Positions 32,068-40,560 of a stretch of DNA of 64,000 nt are shown in pieces. Origin of the DNA: Isoptericola sp. BMS4. Its GTDB lineage: Bacteria > Actinomycetota > Actinomycetes > Actinomycetales > Cellulomonadaceae. The DNA lies in the NCBI RefSeq assembly GCF_011634835.1, contig NZ_SIRP01000001.1:310001-374000 (forward strand), written 5' to 3'. Under the pieces are notes generated by a model. It saw only the letters and a list, made by a program, of their open reading frames with translations, searched no databases and was not told the origin of the DNA. A program made the position numbers and the translations under genes. The number at the start of each line of letters is the position of its first letter. Within the stretch, counting starts at the first letter, position 1.

Positions 32068-33093
32068 TCAGCTCGTCGTGGAGCCCGACTCGTTGTCGTC
32101 GTCCTGGGCGGACGTCGCCGACTCGTCCTTGCCCGCCGTGTCGGAGTCCTTGCGGGTGCTGCGGCTGCGGTTCGACGCCTTCTTGGCGGTCTCGGTCGCC
32201 TTGTCGCGGGCCTTGTCCACGGCCTCGCCGACCTTCTCGCCGACCTCGTCGCCGAGCTCGGTGGCCCGCCCGGTCGCCCGCTCGGCGGCCTCGCGGCCCT
32301 TCTCCGCCGCCTCGCGGCCCCGGGCGACGGCGTGCCCGGCGGCCTCGCCCACGGCCTCGGCGGCGTCCCCGACGGCCGACCTGGCGTCGCGCGCCGCGCC
32401 GTCGAAGTCGGGCCCCGAGGCCTGCTCCCACGGCTCGGCCCACGGGTCGTTCTGCGGCTGCGCCCGCCGCCAGAAGGCGTACCCCGCGGCAGCTGCCCCC
32501 ACGACGGCGACCGTCACGAGGACCTTCTTGCCCGCCCCGGAGCTCTTCTCGGCCTTCTTCGCCGCCTTCGCGGCGGCCTTCTCGGCCTCCGCGGCCGCCT
32601 TCCGCGCCTTCTTCGCGGCCTTCTTGCCGGCCTTGCCCGCGGCCTCCGTCGCGGCCTCGGTGGCCGCGGCAGCGGTCGCACCAGCACGGGTCGCGGCGTC
32701 GTTGAACGCCGTCACCAGCCGGGGCAGGTACTCGTCGACGATCTTGTCGTGCGCCGTGTCCACCATCGGGCCGGCCTTGTCCGCCGCGGCCTCGATGCGC
32801 GGTGCGGCGGCCCGCACGCTGTCGCGCCACGCGCTCTCGGCTCGGGGCACGAGCCACTCCAGGAACGAGTCGACGCGCGGCTCCGCCCACCCCTTGGCGT
32901 GCGTCGCGGCGTCCTTGGCACCACCCGCCGCCCGGGAACCGACGTCGACGAGCACGGCGGCCGTGTCCGTCGCGGAGTCCTTGATCTTGGCCTTGTCGAC
33001 CTTCTCGCCGAGCGTGGCGAGCCTGGAGCTCAGCTCCTTCGGGATGTCGCTGCCGATGTCCTTGACGCTGTCGCCGACGTTCTTTCGCACCAT
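32068..33093 (-). CDS. Ala/Lys-rich membrane protein with histone-like segment
   Basis: 341 residues from the ATG at 33093; the ribosome site is weak, and the frame is open but noncoding further upstream. Residues 1-160 form amphipathic helices. About 165-200 is a dense Lys/Ala run (KKAAKKARKAAAEAEKAAAK) like histone H1 tails. A membrane helix follows (VLVTVAVVGAAAAGYAFW), then a long heptad-like Ala/Glu/Arg part resembling LEA or apolipoprotein repeats, and an acidic Ser tail. There is no enzyme motif. A role in binding nucleic acid or acidic polymer at the membrane can be imagined but is not shown. Confidence 0.75.
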   Translation of the reverse strand: MVRKNVGDSVKDIGSDIPKELSSRLATLGEKVDKAKIKDSATDTAAVLVDVGSRAAGGAKDAATHAKGWAEPRVDSFLEWLVPRAESAWRDSVRAAAPRIEAAADKAGPMVDTAHDKIVDEYLPRLVTAFNDAATRAGATAAAATEAATEAAGKAGKKAAKKARKAAAEAEKAAAKAAKKAEKSSGAGKKVLVTVAVVGAAAAGYAFWRRAQPQNDPWAEPWEQASGPDFDGAARDARSAVGDAAEAVGEAAGHAVARGREAAEKGREAAERATGRATELGDEVGEKVGEAVDKARDKATETAKKASNRSRSTRKDSDTAGKDESATSAQDDDNESGSTTS

Positions 33094-33186
33094 GAACCCA
33101 CTGTGCCACCAGGAGCGCCGTGCCGCAGCGATACACGCGCCGGGCAACGGGCGATCCCGGAGAGAGAACGGTGAGAGGATGTGGAC

Positions 33187-33726
33187 ATGTTCGCAACCCT
33201 CCACACCACGGCCGGCGACATCCGTATCGAGCTGCTGCCGAACCATGCGCCCAAGACCGTCGACAACTTCGTGGGTCTTGCCAAGGGCACGACCACGTGG
33301 ACCGACCCGAGCACGGGCGCCGAGCGGAACGACCCGCTGTACGACGGCGTGATCTTCCACCGGGTGATCGACAGCTTCATGATCCAGGGTGGCGACCCGC
33401 TGGGCACCGGCACCGGCGGCCCCGGCTACACGTTCGACGACGAGATCCACCCGGAGCTCGCGTTCGACGACAAGTACATCCTCGCGATGGCGAACGCCGG
33501 CAAGCGCCGCAACCCGGTGACGGGCGCCGTCGAGGGCACCAACGGCTCGCAGTTCTTCATCACCACCGCCGCGACGCCGTGGCTCAACGGCAAGCACACC
33601 ATCTTCGGCAAGGTCGCGGACGACGAGTCCCGCGCCGTCGTCGACGCCATCGGCACGGTCAAGACCCGCCCCGGTGACCGTCCGGTCGACGACATCGTCA
33701 TCAACTCGGTCACCATCGAGGACTGA
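33187..33726 (+). CDS. Peptidyl-prolyl cis-trans isomerase (cyclophilin)
   Basis: 179 residues from the ATG at 33187, which has GAGAGG about 8 nt upstream; a GTG six bases earlier is an alternative. It has the cyclophilin fold with catalytic RVIDSFMIQGGDP (Arg then Gln/Gly), the conserved GSQFFITT, and PWLNGKHTIFGKV. No signal peptide, so cytoplasmic. It speeds proline isomerisation during folding and matches the PpiA of other actinobacteria, located here before the rhomboid gene as usual. Confidence 0.95.
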   Translation: MFATLHTTAGDIRIELLPNHAPKTVDNFVGLAKGTTTWTDPSTGAERNDPLYDGVIFHRVIDSFMIQGGDPLGTGTGGPGYTFDDEIHPELAFDDKYILAMANAGKRRNPVTGAVEGTNGSQFFITTAATPWLNGKHTIFGKVADDESRAVVDAIGTVKTRPGDRPVDDIVINSVTIED

Positions 33727-33745
33727 GGCACCACACGGTTCCGGG

Positions 33746-33840
33746 CGGCGGCGGGCGACGCGGTCGCGGCCGCGTTCACGCGCCCTGGGGGGCGCTCCAC
33801 TTCGGGAAAGATACGGCCGCGACCACGTCGCCCGCCGCCG
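33746..33840. repeat. Long GC-rich inverted repeat after the cyclophilin gene
   Basis: 27-bp arms (33746-33772 and 33814-33840) with one non-complementary base and a 41-nt loop that itself contains a small GCGCC/GGCGC hairpin. It starts 19 bp after the cyclophilin stop and ends 52 bp before the rhomboid start. It may be a strong terminator or a structured leader. Confidence 0.75.
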
Positions 33841-33892
33841 CCCTGCCACATCGACTCACCCACCCCTGAGCCGGAAGCCGGAGGACCGAGCC

Positions 33893-34771
33893 ATCTCTGC
33901 ATCCGAGCCCCCCGTCGCGTCGCAGCAGCCCGCGAGCGCTCCGCCGGTCTGCCCGCGGCACCCCGACCGGGTGTCGTACGTGCGCTGCCAGCGGTGCGGC
34001 AGGCCGACCTGCCCCGAGTGCCAGCGCCCCGCCGCCGTCGGCGTCCAGTGCGTCGACTGCGTCGCGCAGGCGGCCCGAAGCACACGGTCGGCGAGAACGG
34101 TCTTCGGCGCGCCCGTGCGTACCGGGCGCCCCGTCGTCACCCTGACGATCATCGCCCTGTGCGCGGTGAGCTGGGTGCTCCAGCTCGTCACCGACGGCGC
34201 CTGGACGCAACGCTGGGCCTTCGCGCCGGTCGTCGGCCTCGACGAGCCGTGGCGGTTCCTCACCGCCGCGTTCCTGCACTCGACCAGCCCGATGCACATC
34301 CTGTTCAACATGTACGCGCTGTGGATCGTGGGCCCGTTCCTGGAGCAGGCGTTCGGCCGGGGCCGTTTCATCGCCCTGTACGTGCTGGCCGCGGTCGGGG
34401 GCTCCGTCGGCATCGTGCTGCTGTCCACCCCGGCGGACGGTCTCGGGATCTGGTACACGGGCGCGGTGGGCGCCTCGGGCGCGGTCTTCGGCCTGTTCGG
34501 CGCGATCATCCCGGCGCTGCGGCGCATGGGACGCAGCGCGACCCAGATCGTGGTCCTCATCGCCATCAACATGGCGATCCCGTTCTTCCTGCCGAACATC
34601 GCCTGGCAGGCGCACCTCGGTGGGCTCGCGGTGGGACTCCTCGTCGGTGCGGGCTACGCCGCCGCACCGCGCGAGCGGCAGGCGCTCGTCGGGTGGGCCC
34701 TGCCCACCCTCGTCGGTGCGGCCCTCGTCGCGGTGACGCTCTGGCGCTACGCGGCGGTCGGTTACCTCTGA
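33893..34771 (+). CDS. Rhomboid family intramembrane serine protease with N-terminal zinc ribbon
   Basis: About 292 residues. A Cys4/His zinc ribbon (CPRHPDR, CQRCGRPTCPEC, CVDC) lies at about 20-60 and the rhomboid membrane domain follows. Active-site features are HILFNMYALW, the nucleophile loop GASGAVFG, and the final HLGGLAVGLLVG histidine. It would cut membrane proteins within the bilayer. No ATG, GTG or TTG lies upstream of the zinc ribbon at a sensible place. The best start is ATC at 33893, seven bases after GGAGGA; a CTG at 33866 is a weaker option. The first in-frame GTG, near 33971, would remove part of the ribbon. Confidence 0.85.
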   Translation: MSASEPPVASQQPASAPPVCPRHPDRVSYVRCQRCGRPTCPECQRPAAVGVQCVDCVAQAARSTRSARTVFGAPVRTGRPVVTLTIIALCAVSWVLQLVTDGAWTQRWAFAPVVGLDEPWRFLTAAFLHSTSPMHILFNMYALWIVGPFLEQAFGRGRFIALYVLAAVGGSVGIVLLSTPADGLGIWYTGAVGASGAVFGLFGAIIPALRRMGRSATQIVVLIAINMAIPFFLPNIAWQAHLGGLAVGLLVGAGYAAAPRERQALVGWALPTLVGAALVAVTLWRYAAVGYL

Positions 34772-34829
34772 CCCGGACGGGGTGCGGACGTCGTCGTCGG
34801 CACCCCGCCCGGGCCCGGCCTTCCCCGGG

Positions 34830-34838
34830 TTGTCCACA
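34830..34838. promoter_or_regulatory. Exact DnaA box before crgA
   Basis: TTGTCCACA in the 124-bp space between the rhomboid stop and the crgA stop, followed by CAGCTGTGGAA and CTGTGGAA partial boxes. There is no gene-start promoter here, so a titration or chromosomal-domain role is a guess. Confidence 0.6.
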
Positions 34839-34895
34839 GGGTTTCTCACAGCTGTGGAACTACACCTGTGGAAGACCGGTGACCAGCGCGGACGG

Positions 34896-35165
34896 TTACT
34901 TCCAGCGGGTCGTCAGGCCGAAGCCGGCGATGATGAGGACGAAACCGACCGCCAGGTTCCAGCCGCCCAGAGGGGGGATCGGCAGGCCCATGCCGGGCGC
35001 CGTCAGGTAGTACGTCACGATCCACGCCAGGCCGAGCAGCATCAGGCCGAGCATGGTGGGCACCAGCCAGCGGGGATTGCCCTGCTGCTTGGCGGGGGCC
35101 GCCGACGGCGTCGCTGCCGCGGGCTTCGTGACGGCCTTCTTCTTGCGGGACTTCGACTCGGGCAC
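34896..35165 (-). CDS. crgA: CrgA, cell division protein
   Basis: 89 residues from a GTG preceded by CAGGAG. A basic N-terminus (SKSRKKK) and Pro/Ala linker lead to two membrane helices around a short PGMGLPIPPLGGWN loop, the classical CrgA pattern. In Streptomyces and mycobacteria CrgA binds FtsZ, FtsQ and FtsI at the septum. Normal length. Confidence 0.95.
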   Translation of the reverse strand: MPESKSRKKKAVTKPAAATPSAAPAKQQGNPRWLVPTMLGLMLLGLAWIVTYYLTAPGMGLPIPPLGGWNLAVGFVLIIAGFGLTTRWK

Positions 35166-35290
35166 GGGAAGGGCTCCTGTCCGGGACTGGTGCGGCGGTC
35201 GGAGGTCGGGACGCCGCCGCCTGGTGCGGTTCCGTCGACTAGCGTAGTCGTCAGCAGGACCGCCCGAGACCGAGCCGAGGAGGTGAGGGC

Positions 35291-36019
35291 ATGAACCGCC
35301 GCGTCCGCTCCGCCGTGTCGGTCGCCTGCGTGCTCGCCGCCTCCGGCCTCCTCTTCACCGCGAGCGCGCGCCTCGCGGACTCCGAGGGGCGGGAGCCTCA
35401 GGATCTCGCGGAGCTCGTCAGCTCCGAGTCGGACCGGGTCAGTGCGCTGACCGACGAGATGACGAGCCTGCAGCAGCAGGTCCAGGACCTCGGGGCCCGG
35501 GCCGACACCGGGCTGCCGGCGCGGGACGCCGACCTGGTCGCCCGCGAGTCCGTGGTCTCGGGCGCGCTCCCGGTGACGGGCGAAGGACTCACCGTGTCGC
35601 TCGACGACGCCCCCGCCTCCAGCCGGTCGATCAGCGGGGTCCGTGCGGACGATCTCGTCGTGCACCAGCAGGACGTCCAGCACGTCATCAACGCGCTGTG
35701 GGCGGGCGGGGCCGAGGCCATGACGCTGCAGGGCGAGCGGGTGACGTCCACCTCGGCGTTCCGCTGCTCCGGGAACATCCTGCTGCTGCACGGCAAGGTC
35801 TTCTCGCCGCCGTACGTCATCGAGGCGATCGGCGACCCGGACAGCCTCCGGGCGGCTCTCGACGCCTCCCCCGGCGTGCGCATCTACAAGCAGTACGTCG
35901 ACTGGGTCGCCCTCGGGTGGTCCGTGACGCCGTCGGACGGCCTCGAGCTCCCCGCCTACACCGGCGGCACGGAGATGAAGTACGCGACGGTGCCGGAGGG
36001 GACCGACGTGTTCTCGTGA
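35291..36019 (+). CDS. DUF881 family protein
   Basis: 242 residues from an ATG with GAGGAGG upstream. A signal-anchor helix (SAVSVACVLAASGLLFTAS) is followed by a coiled-coil stretch (QQQVQDLG) and the conserved DUF881 region (DDLVVHQQDVQHVINALWAGGAEAM) ending in a small beta domain. The family is extracytoplasmic, coiled-coil and of unknown role. It is diverged from crgA, with the usual crgA-DUF881 order. In many actinobacteria a class E sortase gene comes next, but here the next gene is the amidotransferase, 71 bp downstream. Confidence 0.88.
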   Translation: MNRRVRSAVSVACVLAASGLLFTASARLADSEGREPQDLAELVSSESDRVSALTDEMTSLQQQVQDLGARADTGLPARDADLVARESVVSGALPVTGEGLTVSLDDAPASSRSISGVRADDLVVHQQDVQHVINALWAGGAEAMTLQGERVTSTSAFRCSGNILLLHGKVFSPPYVIEAIGDPDSLRAALDASPGVRIYKQYVDWVALGWSVTPSDGLELPAYTGGTEMKYATVPEGTDVFS

Positions 36020-36090
36020 GCCTCCGCCCCGCGGCCCCCGCGCCGCACCTCGACCACGGACCAGCACCTCAGGCAGAGACGGGCACCGAC

Positions 36091-36777
36091 ATGACCGACA
36101 CGACCACCGACGCGCCGCACCCCGCCCCGCGGATCCTCGTCGTCGACAACTACGACTCGTTCGTCTACACGATCGTCGGGTACCTCGACCAGCTCGGGGC
36201 CCGCACCGTCGTGGTGCGCAACGACGCCGTGCCCGAGCCGGACGCCGACGGCGTCTTCCACGACGACGACGGAGAGCCGTTCGACGGCGTCCTCGTCTCG
36301 CCCGGCCCCGGCACGCCCAAGGAGGCCGGGCGTTCCGAGGACGTCATCCGGGCCTGCGCCCGGTCGGCCACACCGATGCTGGGCGTGTGTCTCGGGCACC
36401 AGGCGCTGGCGGAGGTCTACGGCGCGACGGTCGCGCACGCCCCGGAGCTCATGCACGGCAAGACGAGCCTGGTCGAGCACGACGGCGTGGCGGTGCTGGA
36501 GGGGCTCGCGTCCCCGTTCACGGCCACCCGGTACCACTCGCTCGCGGTGCTGCCCGAGACCGTCCCGGCAGAGCTGGAGGTGACGGGCGAGACGGCCAGC
36601 GGCGTCGTCATGGCGCTGCGCCACCGGGACCTGCCGCTGCACGGCGTGCAGTTCCACCCCGAGTCGGTGCTCACCGAGGGCGGGCACCGGCTGCTCGCGA
36701 ACTGGCTCGCGGTGTGCGGGGACGAGGGCGCCGTGGCGCGCTCGTCCGGCATGGCGCCGCTCGTGCACCAGGGCTGA
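36091..36777 (+). CDS. Glutamine amidotransferase, PabA/TrpG family (component II)
   Basis: 228 residues from the ATG at 36091. The class I amidotransferase fold has DNYDSFVYTIVGYL at the start, the oxyanion SPGPGTPKEAG, catalytic cysteine in GVCLGHQAL, and the His/Glu pair in GVQFHPESVLTEGG. It releases ammonia from glutamine for a chorismate-using partner in folate (PABA) or tryptophan synthesis. The partner is not in this window, so which pathway is not decided; the pknB-adjacent copy is often annotated as PabA. It converges on pknB. Confidence 0.88.
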   Translation: MTDTTTDAPHPAPRILVVDNYDSFVYTIVGYLDQLGARTVVVRNDAVPEPDADGVFHDDDGEPFDGVLVSPGPGTPKEAGRSEDVIRACARSATPMLGVCLGHQALAEVYGATVAHAPELMHGKTSLVEHDGVAVLEGLASPFTATRYHSLAVLPETVPAELEVTGETASGVVMALRHRDLPLHGVQFHPESVLTEGGHRLLANWLAVCGDEGAVARSSGMAPLVHQG

Positions 36778-36819
36778 CGCGGCGAGCGGTCGGCCGGGCC
36801 GGTGATCGGCGCGGCGACG

Positions 36820-38847
36820 CTACGAGTCGTCGCCGCCGAACAGGTCGCCCACGCCGCCGTCGCCGCTGCCCGGGGTCTCGCCGTCGGTCGGATCGGTGCT
36901 GGGCTCCTCGCCGGCCTCCGGGCCCGAGGAGACGACGATCCCGACGTGCGACCCTTCCTCGAGCTCGGTGCCCGGGGGCTGCTCCTGCGAGATGACCGTG
37001 CCCGTCGGGACGTCGGCGGAGTTCTCGAAGGTGGGGTCCGCCTCGAGGTTCGCGTTGCCCATGGCGTTCTGTGCGTCCTCCAGCGTCTGACCGACGACCT
37101 CGGGCACGGTCGTCATCTCGGGTGCCTTCTCCTTGGCGATGACGAGCTCGACGGTGTCGCCCTGCGTCACCGATCCCTCGGCGGGGCTCTGCGAGATGAC
37201 GGTGCCGGGCTCCTCGTCGCTCTCCTCCTCCCTGGTGTCCGAGCTCAGGCCCAGGTCGGAGAGCTTGCTCTTCGCGGCGTCCTCGGACATGCCGCGGAGG
37301 TCGGGCAGGCTCACCTGGCCGGTGGAGAGCACGAGGTCGACGGAGTCCCCCTCGGTCACGGCCTGCCCCTCGCCCGGGTTCGACTCGATGACGTCGCCCT
37401 CGGCGACGGAGGCGCTGTTCTGCTGGGAGACCTCGCCCTTCTGGAGGTTGGCCTCGGCGAGCGCGTCCTCCGCCTCGGACTCGGACAGCCCTGCCAGCGG
37501 CGGCACCGCGATCGTGTCGGGCCCGGCGGCGAAGGTCACGGTCACCCTGGAGCCCTCGTCGACCATCGCCCCGCCCTGCGGGTTCTGCCCGAGGAACGTG
37601 CCCTCCTGCTCCGTGGACTCCGTGTCGATCTCCTCGGCGTAGACCAGTCCGGCGCCCTCGATGCGGTCGCGGGCCTCCTGCGAGGTGACCGTCGCGGGCA
37701 GCGGCGGGACCTCGACCTGTTCGGGGCCGCGGTTGCCGTTCAGCAGCAGGATCGTGACGATCGCGGCCACGGCGAGGACGCCGATCGTGATGAGCGTCCA
37801 CATGAGGCCCTTGCGGCTCTTGCCCTCTTCCTCGGTGGGCGTGCCGTCTGGCGGCGTGGTCGGAGCACCCGTGGCGCCCCACTGCTGCGTGGCCGGGTCC
37901 ATCACCTGCGTGCCGGCGCCGGCCCCCATCACCTGGGTGGCGCCGGCGCCCGCGGCCGCGGCGCCGAGCAGCGGCGCCGTGACCGCACCTCCGCGCAGGG
38001 CGGACTCGAGGTCGGCGCGGAACTCCGCGGCGGTGGAGTAGCGGGTGTCGCGGTCCTTGGCCAGCGACTTCAGGACGATGCGGTCGAGCACCTCCGGCAC
38101 GTCCGAGGCGAGCTCGCTGGGGCGCTGCGCGGCCTGGCCCACGTGCTGGTAGGCCACGGCGACCGGGGAGTCGCCGATGAACGGCGGGCGGCCGGTGAGG
38201 AGCTCGAACAGCAGGCAGCCCGTGGAGTACAGGTCGCTGCGGGCGTCCACCTGCTCGCCGCGGGCCTGCTCGGGCGACAGGTACTGCGCGGTGCCGATGA
38301 CGGCGTGCGTCTGCGTCATGGTCGCCGCGGAGTCGGCGACGGCGCGGGCGATGCCGAAGTCCATCACCTTCACGGCGCCGGTGGGCGTGATCATCACGTT
38401 GGCGGGCTTGATGTCGCGGTGCACGATGCCGGCCTGGTGGGAGTACTCGAGGGCGCTCAGCACGCCCGCCGTGATCTCCAGGGCCTCCTCGATGGGCACC
38501 GCGGCGCCGTCCTGCAGGATGTCGCGGACGGTGTGGCCCTCGACGTACTCCATGACGATGAACGGCACGTGCACCGTCGCGCCCTGGGTGTCGGTGACGG
38601 TGTCCTCGCCGGTGTCGTAGACGGCGACGATCGCGGGGTGGTTCAGCGCGGCGGCGGACTGGGCCTCGCGCCGGAAGCGTGCGAGGAAGGACGGGTCGCG
38701 TGCGAGGTCGGAGCGCAGCACCTTGATGGCGACCGTGCGGCCGAGGCGGCTGTCGTGCCCGATGTGCACCTCGGCCATGCCGCCGCGGCCGATGAGCTCA
38801 CCGACCTCGTACCGGCCGGCGAGTACCCGGGGCGTGTTGTCCACCAC
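36820..38847 (-). CDS. pknB: PknB, Ser/Thr protein kinase with PASTA domains
   Basis: 675 residues from a GTG immediately after the pknA stop. The cytoplasmic kinase is complete: glycine loop IGRGGMAEV, VAIKVL lysine, HRDIKPANV (about 138-146), DFGIA, and activation loop Thr residues before GTAQYLSPEQ. A Pro/Ala-rich juxtamembrane region and one helix (about 350-370) lead to four external PASTA repeats. The tail is Glu/Ser/Gly-rich. PASTA repeats bind muropeptides or lipid II. PknB then phosphorylates divisome and wall-synthesis proteins, including the MurJ-associated pseudokinase in mycobacteria. It is the last gene of the operon. Confidence 0.96.
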   Translation of the reverse strand: MVDNTPRVLAGRYEVGELIGRGGMAEVHIGHDSRLGRTVAIKVLRSDLARDPSFLARFRREAQSAAALNHPAIVAVYDTGEDTVTDTQGATVHVPFIVMEYVEGHTVRDILQDGAAVPIEEALEITAGVLSALEYSHQAGIVHRDIKPANVMITPTGAVKVMDFGIARAVADSAATMTQTHAVIGTAQYLSPEQARGEQVDARSDLYSTGCLLFELLTGRPPFIGDSPVAVAYQHVGQAAQRPSELASDVPEVLDRIVLKSLAKDRDTRYSTAAEFRADLESALRGGAVTAPLLGAAAAGAGATQVMGAGAGTQVMDPATQQWGATGAPTTPPDGTPTEEEGKSRKGLMWTLITIGVLAVAAIVTILLLNGNRGPEQVEVPPLPATVTSQEARDRIEGAGLVYAEEIDTESTEQEGTFLGQNPQGGAMVDEGSRVTVTFAAGPDTIAVPPLAGLSESEAEDALAEANLQKGEVSQQNSASVAEGDVIESNPGEGQAVTEGDSVDLVLSTGQVSLPDLRGMSEDAAKSKLSDLGLSSDTREEESDEEPGTVISQSPAEGSVTQGDTVELVIAKEKAPEMTTVPEVVGQTLEDAQNAMGNANLEADPTFENSADVPTGTVISQEQPPGTELEEGSHVGIVVSSGPEAGEEPSTDPTDGETPGSGDGGVGDLFGGDDS

Positions 38848-40560
38848 TCAGTCGTCCTTCTCGGTCGTGGTCGCGCGCGGGGCGCGCGACGGCTTCCGGT
38901 GCATCATCCCATCCGCGGGGGTGATGCTCGCGTGCACGGTCGTGCGGTCGGACGGGACGATCTCGTTCGCCGTCGTCGAGCAGGTGGTCCGACCCCCGGC
39001 GACCGCGGCACGTGGCCGAGCACCGGGCGCACGCCGGTCCGACGTCGGACCGGCTGTCGCAGCATAGGGGCTCAGGAGCCGCCGTGGGGCCGTGATCAGC
39101 ATCGCGATCCCGGCCGCGGAGGCCGCGTCGTCGGCGGAGAGGCTGCGCACGAGCGTCGCGAGCAGGAGCACCAGGAGCAGTGCGAGGAGGGCCAGCAGCG
39201 GCCACGACAACCGGCCGAGCGGGCCGAACCGCTGCCCGGTCGTCGTCGACGTCCGCTTGCCGCCGGTGCGGGACGACGCCGAGCGGGAGCCGCCGCGTCC
39301 CTGCGGCTCGGCGGGCCGGCGCGCGGCCGCGGCGCCGCGGCGCGTGAGGGGCCGGCGCGCGTCGGAGGGCCCGCCGTGCCTGTCGCGGCGGGGCGGGTAG
39401 GCGCGGCCGGCCGGCCGCTCCCCGTCGACGGGGGTGTCCGACGGTCCGGTGCCGGACGGCGCCCCGGGCTGCGACGGCACCGGCGAGAACGGGTTCTGCG
39501 TCGGGACGTGCCCCGACGGCGAGGTCGGCGTCGAGGGGGCCGGCGGCGACGCGACCGTGCCGACCGGGCCGTACCGGGTCGGGTCGGCCTCCTCGGCGAT
39601 CGCCTCGCCGGCGGTCTGCGTCGGAGGTTCGGCACCCGGTGCGGGTGCGGCGTGCGCGGGCACGGCCCGTGGAGGCCGGCTGCCGCCGCGGGCGGCGACC
39701 CGGCGGGCGGAGCGGGAACGCGCGCCCAGCGGGTCCTGCGCGATCTCCCGCGCGAGCACGTCCAGCTCCTGCGCGAGCTCCGCCGCGGACGCCGGACGCC
39801 GCCCGGGATCCTTCTCCAGCATCCGCTCGACGAGGGCCGCGAGCTCGGGGTGCACGTGCGACGGCAGCGGCGGGACGGTCGCGTTGACGTGGGCGACGGC
39901 GATGTCCACCGGCGTCGACCCGGTGAAGGGTCGCTTGCCGGCCGTCGCCTCGTAGGCCACGACCCCGAGGGCGTAGATGTCGGACGACGGCGTCGCGGCC
40001 TGCCCCACCGCCTGCTCGGGCGAGAGGTACTGCGCGGTGCCCATGACCATGCCTGTCGCCGTCATCGGGGCCTGGTTCGCGGCCAGCGAGACGCCGAAGT
40101 CGGTGATCTTCACCCCGCCGCCGTGCTCGAGCAGGATGTTGCCGGGCTTGACGTCGCGGTGCACCACCTGGGCCAGGTGCGCGTGGTGCAGCCCACGGGC
40201 CGTCGCCGCGAGGATCGGCAGCAGCTTGCGGGGCGCGACGACCGGCTCGCGCTCCAGCAGGTCGGCGAGCGGCTCCCCGAGCACCAGCTCCATCACGAGG
40301 TAGCCGGTGCCGTCCTGCTCGCCGTAGTCGTACATCTGGGCGATGTTCGGGTGCGACAGCGCGGCGCTGTTGCGCGCCTCCGTGCGCAGGCGGCGCAGGA
40401 AGTCCTCGTTGCCCGTGTACTCCTCGCGGAGCACCTTCACGGCGACCTCGCGGCCGAGGAACCCGTCGTCGGCGACCCAGACCTCACCCATGCCGCCGAC
40501 GGCGATCTGGCGGGTGAGCCGGTAGCGGTCGCCGAGAGCGAGCCCCGTGGTCGGCCTCAT
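38848..40560 (-). CDS. pknA: PknA-type Ser/Thr protein kinase
   Basis: 570 residues from an ATG overlapping the pbpA stop (ATGA). The kinase domain (about 10-275) is intact with GGMGEVW, VAVKVL, HRDVKPGNI (about 132-140), DFGVS and GTAQYLSPEQ. A long Pro/Arg-rich linker precedes one membrane helix (LSWPLLALLALLLVLLLATL), and a further Arg-rich external part of ~90 residues follows, with no PASTA repeat. That tail is longer than in most PknA proteins. It partners PknB in controlling cell shape and wall synthesis. Confidence 0.92.
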   Translation of the reverse strand: MRPTTGLALGDRYRLTRQIAVGGMGEVWVADDGFLGREVAVKVLREEYTGNEDFLRRLRTEARNSAALSHPNIAQMYDYGEQDGTGYLVMELVLGEPLADLLEREPVVAPRKLLPILAATARGLHHAHLAQVVHRDVKPGNILLEHGGGVKITDFGVSLAANQAPMTATGMVMGTAQYLSPEQAVGQAATPSSDIYALGVVAYEATAGKRPFTGSTPVDIAVAHVNATVPPLPSHVHPELAALVERMLEKDPGRRPASAAELAQELDVLAREIAQDPLGARSRSARRVAARGGSRPPRAVPAHAAPAPGAEPPTQTAGEAIAEEADPTRYGPVGTVASPPAPSTPTSPSGHVPTQNPFSPVPSQPGAPSGTGPSDTPVDGERPAGRAYPPRRDRHGGPSDARRPLTRRGAAAARRPAEPQGRGGSRSASSRTGGKRTSTTTGQRFGPLGRLSWPLLALLALLLVLLLATLVRSLSADDAASAAGIAMLITAPRRLLSPYAATAGPTSDRRAPGARPRAAVAGGRTTCSTTANEIVPSDRTTVHASITPADGMMHRKPSRAPRATTTEKDD

